NCBI GenBank assembly: GCA_016124385.1
Contig: WGNU01000004.1
Location: 1 to 64,000, forward strand
Direction: 5' to 3'
Source of the DNA: Alphaproteobacteria bacterium
GTDB taxonomy: Bacteria > Pseudomonadota > Alphaproteobacteria > Micropepsales > Micropepsaceae
DNA: 64,000 bases
Part shown: positions 61,499-64,000 of the stretch, in pieces
Layout of the letters: each line of letters opens with the position of its first letter
Numbering within the stretch: the stretch's first letter is position 1
Notes under the pieces: generated by a model
Database searches by the model: none
What the model was told of the DNA's origin: nothing
What the model saw: only the letters and a program-made list of their open reading frames with translations
Position numbers and translations under genes: made by a program

Positions 61499-61522
61499 CT
61501 TTCGGGTGGGGCACATCGCCCC
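61499..61522. promoter_or_regulatory. CTTTCGGGTGGGG box followed by GGGGC-N5-GCCCC, upstream of the carboxylase-like operon
   Basis: Same 13-mer occurs inverted at 57467-57479. Confidence 0.45.
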
Positions 61523-61599
61523 TCGATCGCTAGGCTGGCCTCGACAACAACCGAGAGGCCGGCCGCATCGAGCCTGGCCTCCAACGAGGGACGAGGCGC

Positions 61600-63477
61600 G
61601 TGGGCTTGCTCGTGACGATCGACAATGGCGGCACACTGACGGATTTCTGTGCGACGGACGGCGAGCGCCTCATCCACACGAAATCCCTGACGACCCCGCA
61701 CGATCTCTCGGAATGTTTAATGAGCGGGTTGGCTTCCGTCGCCGAGATTTTTGGCGAGGGCGACGACCTCACGCGATTCATCTCCAAGATCGACTACATC
61801 CGCTATTCCACGACTCAGGGCACGAACGCACTGGTGGAGCGAAAAGGCCCGCGTCTGGGATGGCTGACCGACGAGGCGGCGTTGGTCTCCGCGGTGCGCG
61901 GCGCCAATGGCGAGCTCTTCGAGGCGATGGTCGGCGGGCGCGTCGCGATCACGGATCCGGGCGCGGATGAACAGCGCCTCGCCAAGGAAATTTCCCGTCT
62001 CGTCTCGGAAGGGGCTAACCGCATCGTCGTGGGCTATGCGGGCAAAGAAGCGGCCGAGTGGGAGCGGCGGACCAAGCGCCAGCTCTATCGTACGTTTCCG
62101 CGCCATCTGCTTGGCGCCGTGCCGCTTCTGTTCGCCTGCGAACTCGCCCCCATCGGCGCGCCGCATCGCCGCGTCTGGTCCGCGTTGCTCAACGCGTTCT
62201 TGCATCCCGCGATGGAGCAGTTTCTCTACAATGCCGAGAACAAGCTGCGCGCCCATCGCGCGCGCAATCCGCTCCTCGTGTTCCGCAACGACGGCAATTC
62301 GACACGCGTCGCCAAGACGATCGCGCTGAAGACGTACTCTTCGGGTCCCGAAGGCGGCATCGTCGGCGCACAGCAGATCATCCGCCACTATGGCATCCAA
62401 AGGGCCGTCTCCATCGATATCGGCGGCACGACGACGGACATCGCGTTCTTCGCTGAGGATCGCGTCGATCGCGACTTCTTCGGCGAGATCGAAGGATCGC
62501 CCGTCGCGATTCCGATGACCCGCGTCATGAGCGTCGGCGCAGGCGGCAGCTCGATCTTCAGCGTGAGCGGCGGCGCGCTGCGCGTCGGCCCCGAAAGCGT
62601 GGGATCGGCGCCCGGGCCCGCCTGTTTCGCGCGCGGCGGCACCGAAGCGACGATCACTGATGCGCTGTTGCTCGAAGGCGTTCTCGATCCCACGACTTAC
62701 TTCGGCGGCAAGCTGCGTCTCGATCCGGCGCGCGCCGAACGCGCCATCATGAGCCGCGTGGGCGAACCCTTGGGGCTCGATCTCCCCGGGGCCATTGAGG
62801 CGATGAAGAACGCCTATGAGCGCCGCATCGCCAAGGCCGTGCAGACCGAAGGGACGCTCACGCCCGGAACCGTGTTGATCGCCTTTGGTGGCGCGGGTCC
62901 CATGAGCGCGTGCGGCATTGCCCAGACACTCGGCTTGCGCGACGTCTTGATCCCGCGCCAGGCGGCGGTCTTCAGCGCTTATGGCATCGCCTTCTCCGAT
63001 GTTCAGCACAGCTACCGCACCAAGCTGGACGGCCGGCCGGTCGAGTCCGCCAAGGCGGATCTGCTCCGCCAGGCCGAGCGCGGCATGCGCGCGGAGGGCT
63101 TCGCGCTGTCGGACTGCACTACCCATTTCATGCAGCTGATCGAGGAGGGAGAGGCCTGCCGCGCGGCGCCCGTGAGTGACGCGCCGAAGGGGAAGGCATC
63201 GTCTTGGCTTGAGCTGACGGTGGTCAAGGCGATTCCCCGGATCACAATTCCTGAGGGTGCCCCCGAGCGCCGCCGCGACGCGGAATCGATTGGGGTGCGC
63301 CGCGGCCAGAAGCCTTTGCCGCTCTTCGAGCTGGAGGCCATGCGTCCCGGTGACGGGGGCGATGGCGCGTGCCTGATCGAGGAGCGCTTCTTCACCACCT
63401 ACGTTCCGCAAGGGTGGCGGTTTCTCATCGCCGCTTCGGGCGACATCTTCCTGACCAGAACGGAGGACGCGCGATGA
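61600..63477 (+). CDS. Hydantoinase/oxoprolinase (HyuA) family protein, acetone/acetophenone carboxylase subunit-like
   Basis: VTIDNGGTLTDFCA; STTQGTNALVERKG; SIDIGGTTTDIAFF; GAGPMSACGIA; GTG start. Confidence 0.9.
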   Translation: MGLLVTIDNGGTLTDFCATDGERLIHTKSLTTPHDLSECLMSGLASVAEIFGEGDDLTRFISKIDYIRYSTTQGTNALVERKGPRLGWLTDEAALVSAVRGANGELFEAMVGGRVAITDPGADEQRLAKEISRLVSEGANRIVVGYAGKEAAEWERRTKRQLYRTFPRHLLGAVPLLFACELAPIGAPHRRVWSALLNAFLHPAMEQFLYNAENKLRAHRARNPLLVFRNDGNSTRVAKTIALKTYSSGPEGGIVGAQQIIRHYGIQRAVSIDIGGTTTDIAFFAEDRVDRDFFGEIEGSPVAIPMTRVMSVGAGGSSIFSVSGGALRVGPESVGSAPGPACFARGGTEATITDALLLEGVLDPTTYFGGKLRLDPARAERAIMSRVGEPLGLDLPGAIEAMKNAYERRIAKAVQTEGTLTPGTVLIAFGGAGPMSACGIAQTLGLRDVLIPRQAAVFSAYGIAFSDVQHSYRTKLDGRPVESAKADLLRQAERGMRAEGFALSDCTTHFMQLIEEGEACRAAPVSDAPKGKASSWLELTVVKAIPRITIPEGAPERRRDAESIGVRRGQKPLPLFELEAMRPGDGGDGACLIEERFFTTYVPQGWRFLIAASGDIFLTRTEDAR

Positions 63478-63872
63478 AGGTCTTCGTCACGGATGCCCTG
63501 ACGATCGAGCTCGACACGGAGCGATGGCACTGCGCGCGCTGCGCGCATGACATCGCGCCCGCGCGCGCAAACTACAAATCCGGGCTCCTCGTGCGCGAGC
63601 GCGAGCCGTCGGAAATCCACGCGCCGATCATCGATCCCGCGCGCTACGAATTCACCTTCGCGCCGGACCCGGATTGGTGCCGCATCCTGGAATATTGCTG
63701 CCCCAATTGCGGGCGCCTGGTGGAAGTGGAGTATCTGCCGCCGGGCCATCCGCCGGCGCACGACATCGCGCTCGATATTGATGCGCTGAAGGCCCAATGG
63801 GCCGGGCGCGATCGCCTGGCGGCGCCGGTGCTCGGCCCGGATTTTATTCCGCCCCCCCATCACGATCACTGA
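63474..63872 (+). CDS. Acetone/acetophenone carboxylase gamma-like small subunit (zinc-ribbon type)
   Basis: Cys pairs WHCARC and YCCPNCGRLVEVEYLPPGHPPAHDIALDID; ATGA overlap with the HyuA-like gene. Confidence 0.8.
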   Translation: MKVFVTDALTIELDTERWHCARCAHDIAPARANYKSGLLVREREPSEIHAPIIDPARYEFTFAPDPDWCRILEYCCPNCGRLVEVEYLPPGHPPAHDIALDIDALKAQWAGRDRLAAPVLGPDFIPPPHHDH

Positions 63873-63886
63873 CGGATCGAAAAATC

Positions 63887-64000
63887 ATGCGGCGCGTTTC
63901 GGTAGACATCGGCGGCACGTTCACGGATTGCTCCCTCGTGTGGGACGGCAAGTTCGTTGAAGCGAAATCACTGACCACGCACCACAATCTCGCGCTTGGA
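63887..64000 (+). CDS. Second HyuA-like protein, N-terminus, truncated by window edge
   Basis: MRRVSVDIGGTFTDCSLVWDGKFVEAKSLTTHHNLALG; canonical DIGGTFTD. Confidence 0.85.
   Translation, partial: MRRVSVDIGGTFTDCSLVWDGKFVEAKSLTTHHNLALG

Noticed and set aside
1-64000. CRISPR arrays, rRNA operons, complete insertion sequences, prophage or toxin-antitoxin modules
   Set aside because: No repeat-spacer arrays, rRNA sequences, recognisable transposase, integrase or phage structural proteins were seen on either strand.

Overview
GC-rich, densely coded chromosomal segment that looks alphaproteobacterial (inferred from gene content). Left part (1-12 kb): a Flp/Tad pilus locus, with a TadG-like C-terminus, a solo secretin-N-domain protein, a Crp/Fnr-like regulator, a 53-aa Flp pilin absent from the ORF track, cpaA-B-C-D-E-F, tadB, tadC and a TadD-like TPR lipoprotein. 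Middle (12-50 kb): mostly housekeeping genes (kdsB, pheA, 4.5S/SRP RNA, dnaX, ybaB, recR, rmuC, def, fmt, truA, murI, dapE, dapD, argB, engB, yidC, yidD, rnpA, rpmH, glk, ridA), with signalling genes (PAS-GGDEF, DUF2336, an orphan histidine kinase, an orphan ParA) and a DUF547/TVP38/MerA-like cluster. Right part (50-64 kb): starts at tRNA-Arg(ACG) and looks accessory/catabolic. It holds a TetR-VOC-VOC operon, a LysM-like small protein plus a small partner, a D-aminoacylase-like amidohydrolase, an epoxide-hydrolase-like protein, an FAD oxidoreductase, TetR, a CurA-like reductase, a MalT-like LAL regulator, and an acetophenone/acetone-carboxylase-like operon running off the window edge. The strongest leads are: a 13-bp CTTTCGGGTGGGG motif shared by the CurA and carboxylase promoter regions; a probably leaderless TetR promoter; the rpmH/rnpA coding overlap; two tail-to-tail gene pairs sharing one CTAG for both stop codons; and two small genes missed by the ORF track. 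All family names come from reading the translations; no database search was run.
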